A stretch of 39,426 bases of DNA from Flavobacteriaceae bacterium (GTDB taxonomy: Bacteria; Bacteroidota; Bacteroidia; Flavobacteriales; Flavobacteriaceae). This document shows positions 17,848-25,264 of this stretch, piece after piece. The stretch is taken from positions 1-39,426 of the forward strand of contig JAIPBH010000020.1 of assembly GCA_021739635.1 (NCBI GenBank). Reading direction: 5' to 3'. Every line of letters begins with the position of its first letter. Positions within the stretch are counted from its first letter, which is position 1. The notes under the pieces are model-generated. The model had not been told where the DNA came from, ran no database searches, and saw only the letters and a program-made list of their open reading frames with translations. The translations under genes were made by a program, and so were the position numbers.

Positions 17848-17920
17848 GACCTGGTAGCTCAGCCGGTAGAGCATCTCCCTTTTAAGGAGAGGGTCCTGGG
17901 TTCGAATCCCAGCCCGGTCA
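17848..17920 (+). tRNA. tRNA-Lys (anticodon UUU)
   Basis: A 73-base cloverleaf. The acceptor strands GACCTGG and CCCGGTC pair with one G-U, and the discriminator is A. The anticodon stem TCTCC/GGAGA encloses the loop CTTTTAA with anticodon TTT at 17881-17883. The T arm CTGGG-TTCGAAT-CCCAG is standard. The 3' CCA is not encoded and must be added by the CCA enzyme, whose gene is at 30373-31791. A terminator hairpin follows directly. Confidence 0.97.
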
Positions 17921-17921
17921 C

Positions 17922-17957
17922 AAAAAAAAGTTAAGCATTACGCTTAACTTTTTTTAT
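17922..17957 (+). terminator. Terminator between tRNA-Lys and tRNA-Leu
   Basis: GTTAAGC (17930-17936) and GCTTAAC (17942-17948) form a perfect 7-bp stem with a 5-base loop. It is extended by an A run on the left and a T run on the right. This terminator suggests that not all transcripts from the upstream promoter reach tRNA-Leu. Confidence 0.8.
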
Positions 17958-17974
17958 TTTTATTGGGTTCATTT

Positions 17975-18059
17975 GCGCACGTGGCGGAATTGGTAGACGC
18001 GCCAGCTTGAGGGGCTGGTATTCGCTTAGAATGTGGAAGTTCGAGTCTTCTCGTGCGCA
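17975..18059 (+). tRNA. tRNA-Leu (anticodon GAG)
   Basis: An 85-base class II tRNA. The acceptor strands GCGCACG and CGTGCGC are perfectly paired, and the discriminator is A, as expected for leucine. The anticodon stem CCAGC/GCTGG encloses TTGAGGG with anticodon GAG at 18009-18011. A long variable arm (about 18019-18038) precedes the T arm with TTCGAGT. CCA is not encoded. The first base, G, allows reading of CUC and CUU codons. Confidence 0.96.
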
Positions 18060-18114
18060 CAATTTTATTTTTTATTTTAATTCTCTTCCTATAATCAAAT
18101 ATTTAATTTAATAT

Positions 18115-18123
18115 TGTTTAACA
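18115..18123 (+). promoter_or_regulatory. Candidate operator TGTTTAACA upstream of merR
   Basis: The 9-base palindrome TGTTTAACA lies 15 bases before the merR ATG. Its exact reverse complement TGTTAAACA occurs directly before crtI (19086-19094), next to another TGTTTAAC. Shared placement before the regulator and its likely target suggests an operator with autoregulation. This is inference, as the motif is short and AT-rich. Confidence 0.4.
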
Positions 18124-18137
18124 TTTTTTATCTTATA

Positions 18138-19052
18138 ATGAACAATATTAAAACAGAGTTTAGCATAAAAGATTTAGAAAATCTTAGTGGAATAAAAGCG
18201 CATACTATACGCATTTGGGAAAAACGTTACAATCTGTTTCAACCAAAAAGGACAGATACCAATATAAGATATTATGCCACTGAAAGCCTTCAAAAAATTT
18301 TAAATGTTGCTTTTTTAAACAATAATGGATATAAAATTTCTAAAATCTCTTCATTAAAAAATGAGGATATTTTAAAATTAGTAAAAGAAATTTCTTCTAA
18401 TGAATTACAAGCTGAAAACCATGCTGTAAATTCATTTAAACTAGCTATGTTAACTTTTGATCAGCATTTATTTTCTAAGACTTATAATGAGTTAATAAGT
18501 AAAAAACCTTTTAAAGAGGTGTTTTTTGATGCATTCATACCTCTTTTAAATGAAATAGGACTCTTGTGGCAAACAGAAACCATTACACCAGCTCATGAGA
18601 ACTTTATTTCAACACGTATAAAACAAAAAATTTTATTGAATATTGAGAAAACTCAAGATGTTGAAAAAAATAATTACAAAAAAACATTTGTTTTCTTTCT
18701 ACCTGAAAATGAAATTCATGATATAGGTCTGCTATTCATCAATTACAAGTTAATCAATAGAGGTTTTAATACCCTTTTCCTTGGGCAAAGTATTCCAACT
18801 GATTGTTTAATTGATTTATTGAAATTCTACGATGAAATTATTTTCATTTCATACTTCACGGTAAAACCATTAAAAGAAGAAATTGATGATTATTTAGTAG
18901 ATTTTTACAATAAACTTTTAAAAGATAAAGACAATGAACTTTGGGTTTTAGGGTATATGGTAAAATATTTAAACATGCATGCCATTCCAAATAAAATGAC
19001 CTCATTTTCATCCATAAAAGAATTAGTAAATAAATTGGGAAATTTAAGTTAA
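18138..19052 (+). CDS. MerR-family regulator with B12-binding-like domain (CarA/CarH-like)
   Basis: A protein of 305 residues starting at ATG 18138. The longer frame begins only at a TTG overlapping the putative operator. A MerR winged-helix domain covers about 8-75 (FSIKDLENLSGIKAHTIRIW, RYNLFQPKRT). A helical middle domain with GLLWQ...AHENF follows, then a Rossmann-like C-terminal domain with ENEIHDIG. This is the layout of CarA/CarH/LitR, which repress carotenoid genes and, in CarH, sense light through adenosylcobalamin. Trp144, Glu154 and the lower-ligand His194 are present. The positions matching CarH His132 and His142 are Gln145 and Asn155. B12 or light sensing is therefore uncertain. 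It lies 43 bases upstream of crtI in the same direction, so control of the crt operon is the obvious role. Confidence 0.9.
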   Translation: MNNIKTEFSIKDLENLSGIKAHTIRIWEKRYNLFQPKRTDTNIRYYATESLQKILNVAFLNNNGYKISKISSLKNEDILKLVKEISSNELQAENHAVNSFKLAMLTFDQHLFSKTYNELISKKPFKEVFFDAFIPLLNEIGLLWQTETITPAHENFISTRIKQKILLNIEKTQDVEKNNYKKTFVFFLPENEIHDIGLLFINYKLINRGFNTLFLGQSIPTDCLIDLLKFYDEIIFISYFTVKPLKEEIDDYLVDFYNKLLKDKDNELWVLGYMVKYLNMHAIPNKMTSFSSIKELVNKLGNLS

Positions 19053-19064
19053 ATATCATTATTT

Positions 19065-19094
19065 TGTTTAACTTTTCATTACTTTTGTTAAACA
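19065..19094 (+). promoter_or_regulatory. Candidate crtI promoter/operator with inverted repeat
   Basis: TGTTTAAC (19065-19072) and GTTAAACA (19087-19094) are perfect inverted repeats with a 14-base spacer and a 22-base centre-to-centre distance, about two helical turns on one face. A -7 box TACTTTTG (19080-19087) lies between and touches the right arm. The start codon follows at 19096. A dimeric repressor bound here would cover the promoter. The likely binder is the upstream MerR protein. Confidence 0.5.
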
Positions 19095-19095
19095 T

Positions 19096-20556
19096 ATGAA
19101 GGTATCAATTATAGGTTCAGGATTTTCATCATTATCAGCTTCATGCTATTTAGCAAAAGCTGGTTATGAGGTTACAGTTTTTGAAAAAAACAAAACTATT
19201 GGTGGTCGTGCAAGACAACTTATAAAAGATGGATTTACTTTTGATATTGGACCTACTTGGTATTGGATGCCAGATGTTTTTGAACGATTCTTTTCTGACT
19301 TTAAAAAATCGCAATCTGATTATTACACTTTAGAAAAATTAAACCCAGCTTACAGTGTTTATTTTGGGATTAATGATTACATAACCATAGAAGATACCTT
19401 AGATAAAATTATTTTTGCCTTTGAAAAGGAAGAAAAAGGCTCTTCAATAAAACTCAAAAAATTTATTGCAAATGCTAAAAGTAACTATGATATTGCTATT
19501 AAAGATTTAGTTTATAATCCTGGCGTATCGCCTTTAGAGTTGGTAACATTTCAAACTGCAAAAAAATTAAATCAATTCTTCAGCAACATTAAAAGAGATG
19601 TTAGAAAAGAATTTAAAAATGATAGGTTAGTAAAAATTCTTGAATTTCCAGTGTTATTTTTAGGAGCCAAACCTAGTGATACACCTTCATTTTATAGTTT
19701 TATGAATTATGCAGATTTTGGATTGGGAACCTTTCATCCTAAAAACGGCATGTATCAAGTGGTTTTAGCTTTAGAAACATTAGCAAAAGAACTTGGTGTA
19801 AAAATTAAAACCGAAAGCTCTATAGATAAAATATTGGTTGAGAATGGTCAAGCAAATGGTATTATCTCTAATGGAAAAACGTATTTAAGTGATATTGTTT
19901 TAAGTGGTGCTGATTATCATCATACTGAAACATTACTAGATAAATCATACAGACAATACTCAGAAAATTATTGGAACAAAAAAACATTTGCTCCTTCTTC
20001 ACTCCTATTTTACGTTGGTTTTGACAAAAAAATAGAAAACGTAAATCATCATACCTTATTTTTTGATGTAGATTTTGATGTTCATGCAGAAGCCATTTAT
20101 GACCATCCTAAATGGCCCGAAAACCCGCTCTTTTATGCTAGTTTTCCTAGTAAAACAGATACAAATTGTGCGCCTGATGGACAAGAAGCTGGTATTTTTT
20201 TAATTCCGTTAGCACCAGGTTTAGAAGATACACCAAAATTAAGAGAGCTTTATTTTAATAAAATAATTAGTCGTTTTGAAACATTAACTTCTCAAAAAGT
20301 AAAAAATCATATTATATTTAAAGAGTCTTTTTGTGTTAATGATTTTATTAATGACTATAATTCATATAAAGGGAATGCTTATGGCATGGCAAATACGTTA
20401 ACACAAACAGCTTTTTTACGACCAAAATTAAAAAGTAAAAAAGTAAAGAATCTATTTTTTACAGGTCAATTAACAGTGCCTGGTCCAGGAGTACCTCCTT
20501 CGTTAATATCGGGGAAATTAGTAGCAGAATTAATATCAAAACACCACAGTTTATAA
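19096..20556 (+). CDS. crtI: Phytoene desaturase
   Basis: FAD-dependent desaturase that introduces double bonds into phytoene to give lycopene in the cytoplasmic membrane. The 486 residues begin with a dinucleotide-binding motif IGSGFSSLSASCYLAKAG, in which the third Gly of GxGxxG is Ser. VFEKNKTIGGRARQ follows. The C-terminus has the carotenoid-desaturase signature GQLTVPGPGVPPSLISGK. The length is normal. It is the first structural gene of a tight operon, with crtB starting 2 bases after its stop. Expression is probably set by the inverted repeat before it. Confidence 0.95.
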   Translation: MKVSIIGSGFSSLSASCYLAKAGYEVTVFEKNKTIGGRARQLIKDGFTFDIGPTWYWMPDVFERFFSDFKKSQSDYYTLEKLNPAYSVYFGINDYITIEDTLDKIIFAFEKEEKGSSIKLKKFIANAKSNYDIAIKDLVYNPGVSPLELVTFQTAKKLNQFFSNIKRDVRKEFKNDRLVKILEFPVLFLGAKPSDTPSFYSFMNYADFGLGTFHPKNGMYQVVLALETLAKELGVKIKTESSIDKILVENGQANGIISNGKTYLSDIVLSGADYHHTETLLDKSYRQYSENYWNKKTFAPSSLLFYVGFDKKIENVNHHTLFFDVDFDVHAEAIYDHPKWPENPLFYASFPSKTDTNCAPDGQEAGIFLIPLAPGLEDTPKLRELYFNKIISRFETLTSQKVKNHIIFKESFCVNDFINDYNSYKGNAYGMANTLTQTAFLRPKLKSKKVKNLFFTGQLTVPGPGVPPSLISGKLVAELISKHHSL

Positions 20557-20558
20557 TT

Positions 20559-21398
20559 ATGAAAACTTTATTTGATACCGTTTCATACCAATGCAGTAAG
20601 ATTGTTACAAAATCATACAGCACTTCGTTTTCATTGGCAACTAAAATGCTTGCTAAATCTATAAGAGATGATATTTACAATATTTATGGGTTTGTTAGAT
20701 TTGCTGATGAAATAGTTGATTCTTTTCATGATTATGATAAAAAAACACTTTTTGATAACTTTTCAAGAGATTTAGAAGATGCCTTAAATAATAAGATTAG
20801 CTTAAATCCTATTTTAAATTCATTTCAACACACTTATCATAAATATAGCTTAGAAAAAGAGTTTGTTGATGCTTTTATGAAAAGTATGCGTTTAGATTTA
20901 CACAAATCTAAATACCTTACTGAAGAGGAATTTAAAACCTACATTTATGGTTCTGCAGATGTTGTTGGCCTCATGTGTTTAAAAGTTTTTGTAAAAGGCG
21001 ACAATTCAAAATTTAACGAATTAAAAGATTCGGCTATGTCTTTAGGTTCTGCATTTCAAAAAGTAAATTTCTTAAGAGATTTAAAAGCAGATCATGATGG
21101 ATTGAATAGAAGTTATTTTCCTAAAACTGATTTAAATAACCTTGACGAATATTCAAAACAAGATATAATTAACGATATTGAGGAAGATTTTGCCAAAGGA
21201 CTTCAAGGCATAAAAATGCTTCCAATAGAAGCTAAATTTGGTGTTTTTATGGCTTACAGATACTACCATCAATTATTAAAAAAACTAAAAAAAACACCAG
21301 CTTTACAGATAAAAAATGCAAGAATACGCGTTGCTAATCACAAAAAAATAGAGTTACTAATGCGTAGTTACGTAAAATATCAACTAAATTTAATGTAA
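20559..21398 (+). CDS. crtB: Phytoene synthase
   Basis: Head-to-head condensing enzyme that joins two geranylgeranyl diphosphates to phytoene. The 279 residues contain both Asp-rich motifs of the squalene/phytoene synthase family, RFADEIVD (Asp50, Asp54) and NFLRDLKADHDG (170-181, Asp174 and Asp178), plus the early SFSLATKML region. It is second in the crt operon, directly after crtI and 9 bases before crtZ. No GGPP synthase gene is present in the window, so the substrate must come from elsewhere on the chromosome. Confidence 0.95.
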   Translation: MKTLFDTVSYQCSKIVTKSYSTSFSLATKMLAKSIRDDIYNIYGFVRFADEIVDSFHDYDKKTLFDNFSRDLEDALNNKISLNPILNSFQHTYHKYSLEKEFVDAFMKSMRLDLHKSKYLTEEEFKTYIYGSADVVGLMCLKVFVKGDNSKFNELKDSAMSLGSAFQKVNFLRDLKADHDGLNRSYFPKTDLNNLDEYSKQDIINDIEEDFAKGLQGIKMLPIEAKFGVFMAYRYYHQLLKKLKKTPALQIKNARIRVANHKKIELLMRSYVKYQLNLM

Positions 21399-21407
21399 AT
21401 TTATAAG

Positions 21408-21857
21408 ATGCAAATAGTTTATTGGATACTTGTTTATGTTGCTGTTTTCTGTTTTATGGAATTTATGGCATGGTTTACACATAAATATATTATGCATGGT
21501 TTTTTATGGAGTTTACATAAAGACCATCATAAAAAAGACCATGATAGTTGGTTTGAGCGTAATGATGCCTTTTTTATATTTTATGCCATTGTTAGTATGA
21601 CATGTTTTTACTTATGGAGTTATGAAAATATCTGGTATTGTTTACCTATTGGATTAGGAATTATGACTTACGGAGCTTCATATTTTTTAGTTCACGATAT
21701 CTTTATTCATCAACGTTTCAAACTATTCAGAAATGCTAATGGTTGGTATGCTAAAGGTGTAAGAAGAGCTCATAAAATGCATCATAAACACATAGGAAAA
21801 GAACATGGTGAATGTTTTGGTATGCTGTTAGTGCCTTTTAAATATTTCAAACAATAG
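21408..21857 (+). CDS. crtZ: Beta-carotene 3-hydroxylase
   Basis: Membrane di-iron hydroxylase that adds hydroxyl groups to both rings of beta-carotene, giving zeaxanthin. The 149 residues contain the fatty-acid-hydroxylase-type histidine clusters: HKYIMH (His25, His30), HKDHHKKDH (His37, His40, His41, His45), HDIFIHQRF, and HKMHHKH near the C-terminus. Hydrophobic segments alternate with these clusters. It lies in the crt operon between crtB and the lycopene cyclase, 5 bases before the latter. The length is typical of short CrtZ proteins. Confidence 0.94.
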   Translation: MQIVYWILVYVAVFCFMEFMAWFTHKYIMHGFLWSLHKDHHKKDHDSWFERNDAFFIFYAIVSMTCFYLWSYENIWYCLPIGLGIMTYGASYFLVHDIFIHQRFKLFRNANGWYAKGVRRAHKMHHKHIGKEHGECFGMLLVPFKYFKQ

Positions 21858-21862
21858 TGTAA

Positions 21863-22567
21863 ATGAATTATTTATACTTATTGCTAAACCTAGGTTCATT
21901 ATCCGTTCCTTTTTTGTTTAGTTTTCATCCAAAATTAAAGTTCTACAATTATTGGAAATCTCTTTTTATTGGAATATTTATAAGCATGCTCATTTTTATT
22001 CCTTGGGATATTTTTTTTACAATACATGAAATTTGGGGTTTTAATTCAAATTATTATATTGGTTTTAAACTATTTACCTTACCTATTGAAGAATGGCTAT
22101 TTTTTATATGCATACCCTATGCATGTGTATTTACTCATTATTCTTTACTGTATTACTTTCCTAATTTAAAATTGTCTGATTCTATATCAAAAACAATAAG
22201 CTATATACTTGTTATATTATTTTTAGTGCTTTCTATTGTAAATTATAATAAATGGTACACTTTGGTTAATTTTACATTAGCCTTTTTTATACTTCTTCTT
22301 GCTATAATAAAAACACCAGAATTACTAAAAACATACTTTTTAACTTTTCTAGTAATGCTTATTCCGTTTTTTATTGTGAATGGTATATTAACGGGTAGTT
22401 TTATTCAAGACGAAGTTGTTTGGTATAATAATTTAGAGAATTTAAATATTAGACTCTTTACAATTCCTATTGAAGACACCATTTATGCCTTTACACTTAT
22501 TCTAATAAATTTACTGGTTATCAATTTGTTAGAAAACAAAAAATCTATTTCAACAATTCGTCAATAG
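21863..22567 (+). CDS. Lycopene beta-cyclase, fused CrtYc-CrtYd type
   Basis: An integral membrane protein of 234 residues with about six to seven hydrophobic segments. Two PxE(E/D) signatures, PIEEWLFF (74-81) and PIEDTIYAF (202-210), mark the two halves that are separate CrtYc and CrtYd subunits in actinobacteria and fused here, as in other Bacteroidota, archaea and fungi. It cyclises both ends of lycopene to beta-carotene. It is last in the crt operon, completing GGPP to zeaxanthin together with crtB, crtI and crtZ. Its 3' end overlaps the convergent thioredoxin gene by 23 bases. Confidence 0.92.
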   Translation: MNYLYLLLNLGSLSVPFLFSFHPKLKFYNYWKSLFIGIFISMLIFIPWDIFFTIHEIWGFNSNYYIGFKLFTLPIEEWLFFICIPYACVFTHYSLLYYFPNLKLSDSISKTISYILVILFLVLSIVNYNKWYTLVNFTLAFFILLLAIIKTPELLKTYFLTFLVMLIPFFIVNGILTGSFIQDEVVWYNNLENLNIRLFTIPIEDTIYAFTLILINLLVINLLENKKSISTIRQ

Positions 22568-23105
22568 TAGTTCTTACTTTTTCGCTATTCCAATTGGCGG
22601 CACCACTTTCATCAATGATTACATTACCATTCTTATCAATCAAAAAAGTTCTTGGAATGGAAGGAACTTCAAATAATCCAGAATCTTTATCTAAAGGTCT
22701 GTACACTTTAAATGTGTAATGGTTTTTCTCTAAAAACGGATTAATTTCAGGATACCAATCTGTAGTAACAAATAGAAAAACAACCTTATCTTGATAATCG
22801 TTATACAACTCTTGAATGCTTGGCATTTCTGCAATACAAGGAGGACACCATGTTGCCCAAAAATTTATAAAAACTACTTTTCCTTTTGCACTTTCAAAAT
22901 CAAAAATTTGGTTATGTTCATCCTTTAATTTCCAGTTATAATTAGGCAGTTTAGTTAGCTTTTCTGTATTTTCAAAAGATGGACTAATTAGTGCTAAACC
23001 TTTGTTTAAAAAAACTTGAATAGGTTTTCTGGTTTGAGGAATTATAAGAATAGCTATAACCAATAAAAAAAACAGGTTACTTATTTGAGATTTTGAAAGT
23101 TTCAT
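22545..23105 (-). CDS. TlpA-family thiol-disulfide oxidoreductase
   Basis: A protein of 186 residues with an N-terminal membrane anchor (about 9-23) and a thioredoxin fold facing the periplasm. The redox motif WCPPC is at 86-90 in NFWATWCPPCIAEMPS, and the cis-Pro loop is VPSIPRTFLID. It belongs to the TlpA/ResA/AhpC-TSA group that reduces periplasmic disulfides, for example in cytochrome c maturation or protein repair. The particular partner is unknown. It lies downstream of a terminator, so it is probably a single-gene unit. The 3' end overlaps the lycopene cyclase gene on the other strand. Confidence 0.9.
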   Translation of the reverse strand: MKLSKSQISNLFFLLVIAILIIPQTRKPIQVFLNKGLALISPSFENTEKLTKLPNYNWKLKDEHNQIFDFESAKGKVVFINFWATWCPPCIAEMPSIQELYNDYQDKVVFLFVTTDWYPEINPFLEKNHYTFKVYRPLDKDSGLFEVPSIPRTFLIDKNGNVIIDESGAANWNSEKVRTTIDELLK

Positions 23106-23166
23106 ATAATTAGAAATAATACTATCGATAAGTCGGATATAGTAAGCAAATCTAACAACTAAACAT

Positions 23167-23194
23167 AAAAAAACCTCCCAAATTAAGGAGGTTT
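23167..23194 (-). terminator. Intrinsic terminator after the DUF5606 gene
   Basis: AAACCTCC (23171-23178) and GGAGGTTT (23187-23194) form a perfect 8-bp stem with an 8-base loop. Read leftwards the stem runs into the complement of the A run 23167-23173, giving a U tract. It lies 20 bases after the stop of the gene at 23214-23639. Confidence 0.8.
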
Positions 23195-23213
23195 CTCATT
23201 ATATCATCTAAAT

Positions 23214-23639
23214 TTATTCTTCTTCGTCTGATTTATTTTCAGGTTCTGTTTCTAATAAATCTAGTAATTGATGTGATTGAAGAAGATTATACCACTGAAT
23301 TACTTTTTTAATATCACTTGCATAAACTCTGTCTTCATCATAATCAGGCAAAATCTCAAAAAAATATTCTTCAAGTTTATCTTTACTGTCTTTGGCGCTT
23401 ACACTGGTTTGCTCTCCGTTTTCTTTCTTTTTAATATTCAAAAAAACTTGTTTTAAAGGCACTTCTTCAGTTAAAGTATAAATGGCAATTTCACTTAACA
23501 CGCTTACATTTTGTTGAACATTAACCGACAAACGTTTACCATCTATAAAAGATTCAGCAATAAAACCTGCTCGTGTTTGCGCTACAAGGTTATACAATCC
23601 TGGTTTACCAGCAATAGCTATTATTTTTTCTAAGCTCAT
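23214..23639 (-). CDS. DUF5606-family protein
   Basis: A cytoplasmic protein of 141 residues beginning MSLEKIIAIAGKPGLYNLVAQ, a highly recognisable start of a small family found in Bacteroidota (DUF5606). The N-terminal half looks like a small beta-barrel (YNLVAQTRAGFIAESFIDGKR). The second half is acidic and ends in EPENKSDEEE. The function is unknown. It follows def with a 53-base gap and ends at a strong terminator, forming a ruvX-def-DUF5606 unit. Confidence 0.85.
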   Translation of the reverse strand: MSLEKIIAIAGKPGLYNLVAQTRAGFIAESFIDGKRLSVNVQQNVSVLSEIAIYTLTEEVPLKQVFLNIKKKENGEQTSVSAKDSKDKLEEYFFEILPDYDEDRVYASDIKKVIQWYNLLQSHQLLDLLETEPENKSDEEE

Positions 23640-23692
23640 AAATTATTTTTAAAAAGGGCAAATATCAATCCTTTGAATATGTTTTACAAGTA

Positions 23693-24283
23693 TTATCGTT
23701 TCTTTTTTTGATCTGGGAAACGCATTCTATAATCCACACTTATTTTGCCTTTTGATATATTACTTAATCTTCCTTTTAACAATCGTCGTTTTAATGCAGA
23801 TAATTTATCTGTAAATAAAATGCCATCAATATGGTCATACTCATGTTGAATGACACGAGCAATTAAGCCTTCATACTCTTCTACATGTGTATTAAAATTT
23901 TCATCAACATACTCAATAGTTAACTTTGGATGTCTAAAAACATCTTCTCTCACATCAGGAATGCTTAAACATCCTTCATTAAACGCCCATTCATTACCTT
24001 CTTCTTTAGTAATTTTTGCATTAATAAAAACACGTTTAAAACCTTTTAAAGTACTTTGTTCTTCGGTAGTTAAGTCATCATCTTCTGAAAAAGGAGTTGT
24101 ATCAATAACAAATAAACGAATAGGAAGTCCAATTTGAGGCGCAGCCAACCCAACACCAAAAGCATTATACATGGTCTCAAACATATTTTCAATAAGTTTG
24201 TCTAGATTAGGATATTCTTTGGTTATTGGTGTTCCCATTTTTTTTAAAACCGGATCACCATAAGCTACTATTGGTAAAATCAT
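23693..24283 (-). CDS. def: Peptide deformylase
   Basis: Metal-dependent enzyme that removes the formyl group from the N-terminal Met of new proteins. The 196 residues carry all three family motifs: GVGLAAPQ (43-50), EGCLSIP with the metal-binding Cys, and QHEYDH with two metal-binding His and the catalytic Glu. The insertion with DTTPFSEDDDLTTEEQ is often seen in Bacteroidota. It lies 93 bases after ruvX and before the DUF5606 gene. Confidence 0.96.
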   Translation of the reverse strand: MILPIVAYGDPVLKKMGTPITKEYPNLDKLIENMFETMYNAFGVGLAAPQIGLPIRLFVIDTTPFSEDDDLTTEEQSTLKGFKRVFINAKITKEEGNEWAFNEGCLSIPDVREDVFRHPKLTIEYVDENFNTHVEEYEGLIARVIQHEYDHIDGILFTDKLSALKRRLLKGRLSNISKGKISVDYRMRFPDQKKKR

Positions 24284-24376
24284 TGCTAGTTTTTGAAAAT
24301 TTTATGCAAAAATACAATACTTAGTATTTATTGTAATCATTTAAATAAAAAATATATTGGTATTACTATTTAAAAT

Positions 24377-24787
24377 TTACTTTGAATAGAGATAACTCTG
24401 CAGTATGAGTGTTGCACTAATCTCATCTATAAGTGCTTTGTTTTTACGTTGATTTTTTTTTAATCCGCTATCAATCATAGTTTGAAAGGCTATTTTTGAA
24501 GTAAAGCGCTCATCTACGCGTTTAATAGGAATATTAGGAATTGCATTTTTTAGTTTCTCTAAAAATGGTAGTATTAAAGCTTCACTTTCTGAAGGCAAAT
24601 TATTCATTTGCTTAGGCTCACCTATCAAGAATAATTCTACTTGCTCTTTTTCTGTGTATTGCTTTAAAAAAGAAATTAAATCAGTTGTAGCTACAGTTGT
24701 TAGTCCAGAGGCTATTATTTGTAATTCGTCAGTTACTGCTATTCCTGTTCTTTTTAAACCATAATCTATTGCTAATAAGCGTGCCAT
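24377..24787 (-). CDS. ruvX: Putative pre-16S rRNA nuclease / Holliday junction resolvase-like protein
   Basis: RNase H-fold protein of the YqgF/RuvX family, thought to finish the 5' end of 16S rRNA, with a proposed role in recombination. The 136 residues show LAIDYGLKRTGIAVTD with the first catalytic Asp (about residue 8), the LIGEPK strand, and RVDERFTSKIA followed by ALIDEISATLILQSYL, which holds the last acidic residue. The length is normal. It is first in the ruvX-def-DUF5606 group and is preceded by the terminator of the small secreted protein gene. Confidence 0.93.
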   Translation of the reverse strand: MARLLAIDYGLKRTGIAVTDELQIIASGLTTVATTDLISFLKQYTEKEQVELFLIGEPKQMNNLPSESEALILPFLEKLKNAIPNIPIKRVDERFTSKIAFQTMIDSGLKKNQRKNKALIDEISATLILQSYLYSK

Positions 24788-24815
24788 ACATAAATTTTAA
24801 ACAAAAATAGGTAAT

Positions 24816-24842
24816 AAAAAAAGGCTATCAAAAATGATAACC
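24816..24842 (-). terminator. Terminator of the small secreted protein gene
   Basis: Stem arms lie at 24823-24830 and 24835-24842. Read on the plus strand the stem has one C-A mismatch. In the minus-strand RNA that pair is a G-U wobble, so the hairpin is intact only for leftward transcripts. The complement of the A run 24816-24822 gives the U tract. Confidence 0.75.
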
Positions 24843-24869
24843 TTTTTACTTGAGGTATGAGCTTAAATG

Positions 24870-25184
24870 TTAAGCTACTTTTTCTTTAAATATTTTTGGG
24901 AATAACAAGTTTATATTTTGAACGTTTCTTACACGGTTAAAATAAAGTTTAATATCACTACTACTTCTAGCAATAACCTCATTTGTAGTATTTAACTCTT
25001 TATTTTCAATTACTGTAGTTTGAGTTTCTTGATTGTTGTTAGAAAATTCTAAAGTAATTGTAGAAGAAATTGTATTTACATGTAATTCATTAACCGATAC
25101 AACTTTTACATCAGTAGTTTGCTCTTGCGCATTAGCTACTGTGAAAGAAAGTAATAAAATTAATAATGTGTAAATTGTTTTCAT
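24870..25184 (-). CDS. Small secreted protein of unknown function
   Basis: A protein of 104 residues starting MKTIYTLLILLLSFTVANAQ, a standard Sec signal peptide with likely cleavage after Ala-Gln (about residue 20). The frame reaches up to 25223, but that start would lie upstream of the -7 box at 25216-25209, so the ATG at 25184 is right. The mature part (about 84 residues) has a Thr/Asn-rich strand pattern in the first half (STITLEFSNNN) and a basic, hydrophobic end (KLYFNRVRNVQNINLLFPKIFKEKVA). No Cys and no known domain are seen. The gene has its own promoter and terminator. A phased TTTTC repeat lies 50-150 bases upstream of the promoter, suggesting regulated expression. Confidence 0.75.
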   Translation of the reverse strand: MKTIYTLLILLLSFTVANAQEQTTDVKVVSVNELHVNTISSTITLEFSNNNQETQTTVIENKELNTTNEVIARSSSDIKLYFNRVRNVQNINLLFPKIFKEKVA

Positions 25185-25208
25185 TTGATTTGGGTTATTT
25201 TGATGAGA

Positions 25209-25216
25209 CAAATATA
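25209..25216 (-). promoter_or_regulatory. -7 box of the small secreted protein gene
   Basis: The minus strand at 25216-25209 reads TATATTTG followed by TCTC, a full match to TAnnTTTG, 25 bases before the ATG. No good -33 TTG is present at the usual distance, which would fit an activator-dependent promoter. Confidence 0.5.
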
Positions 25217-25264
25217 TATACACCTAAATGCTGATTCACAATAAATTAGTTGTAACCGTTTAGA

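Noticed and set aside
23850-24137. Plus-strand frame of 95 codons opposite def
   Set aside because: It mirrors the conserved deformylase coding strand, and the deformylase motifs are intact, so the antisense frame is a shadow.
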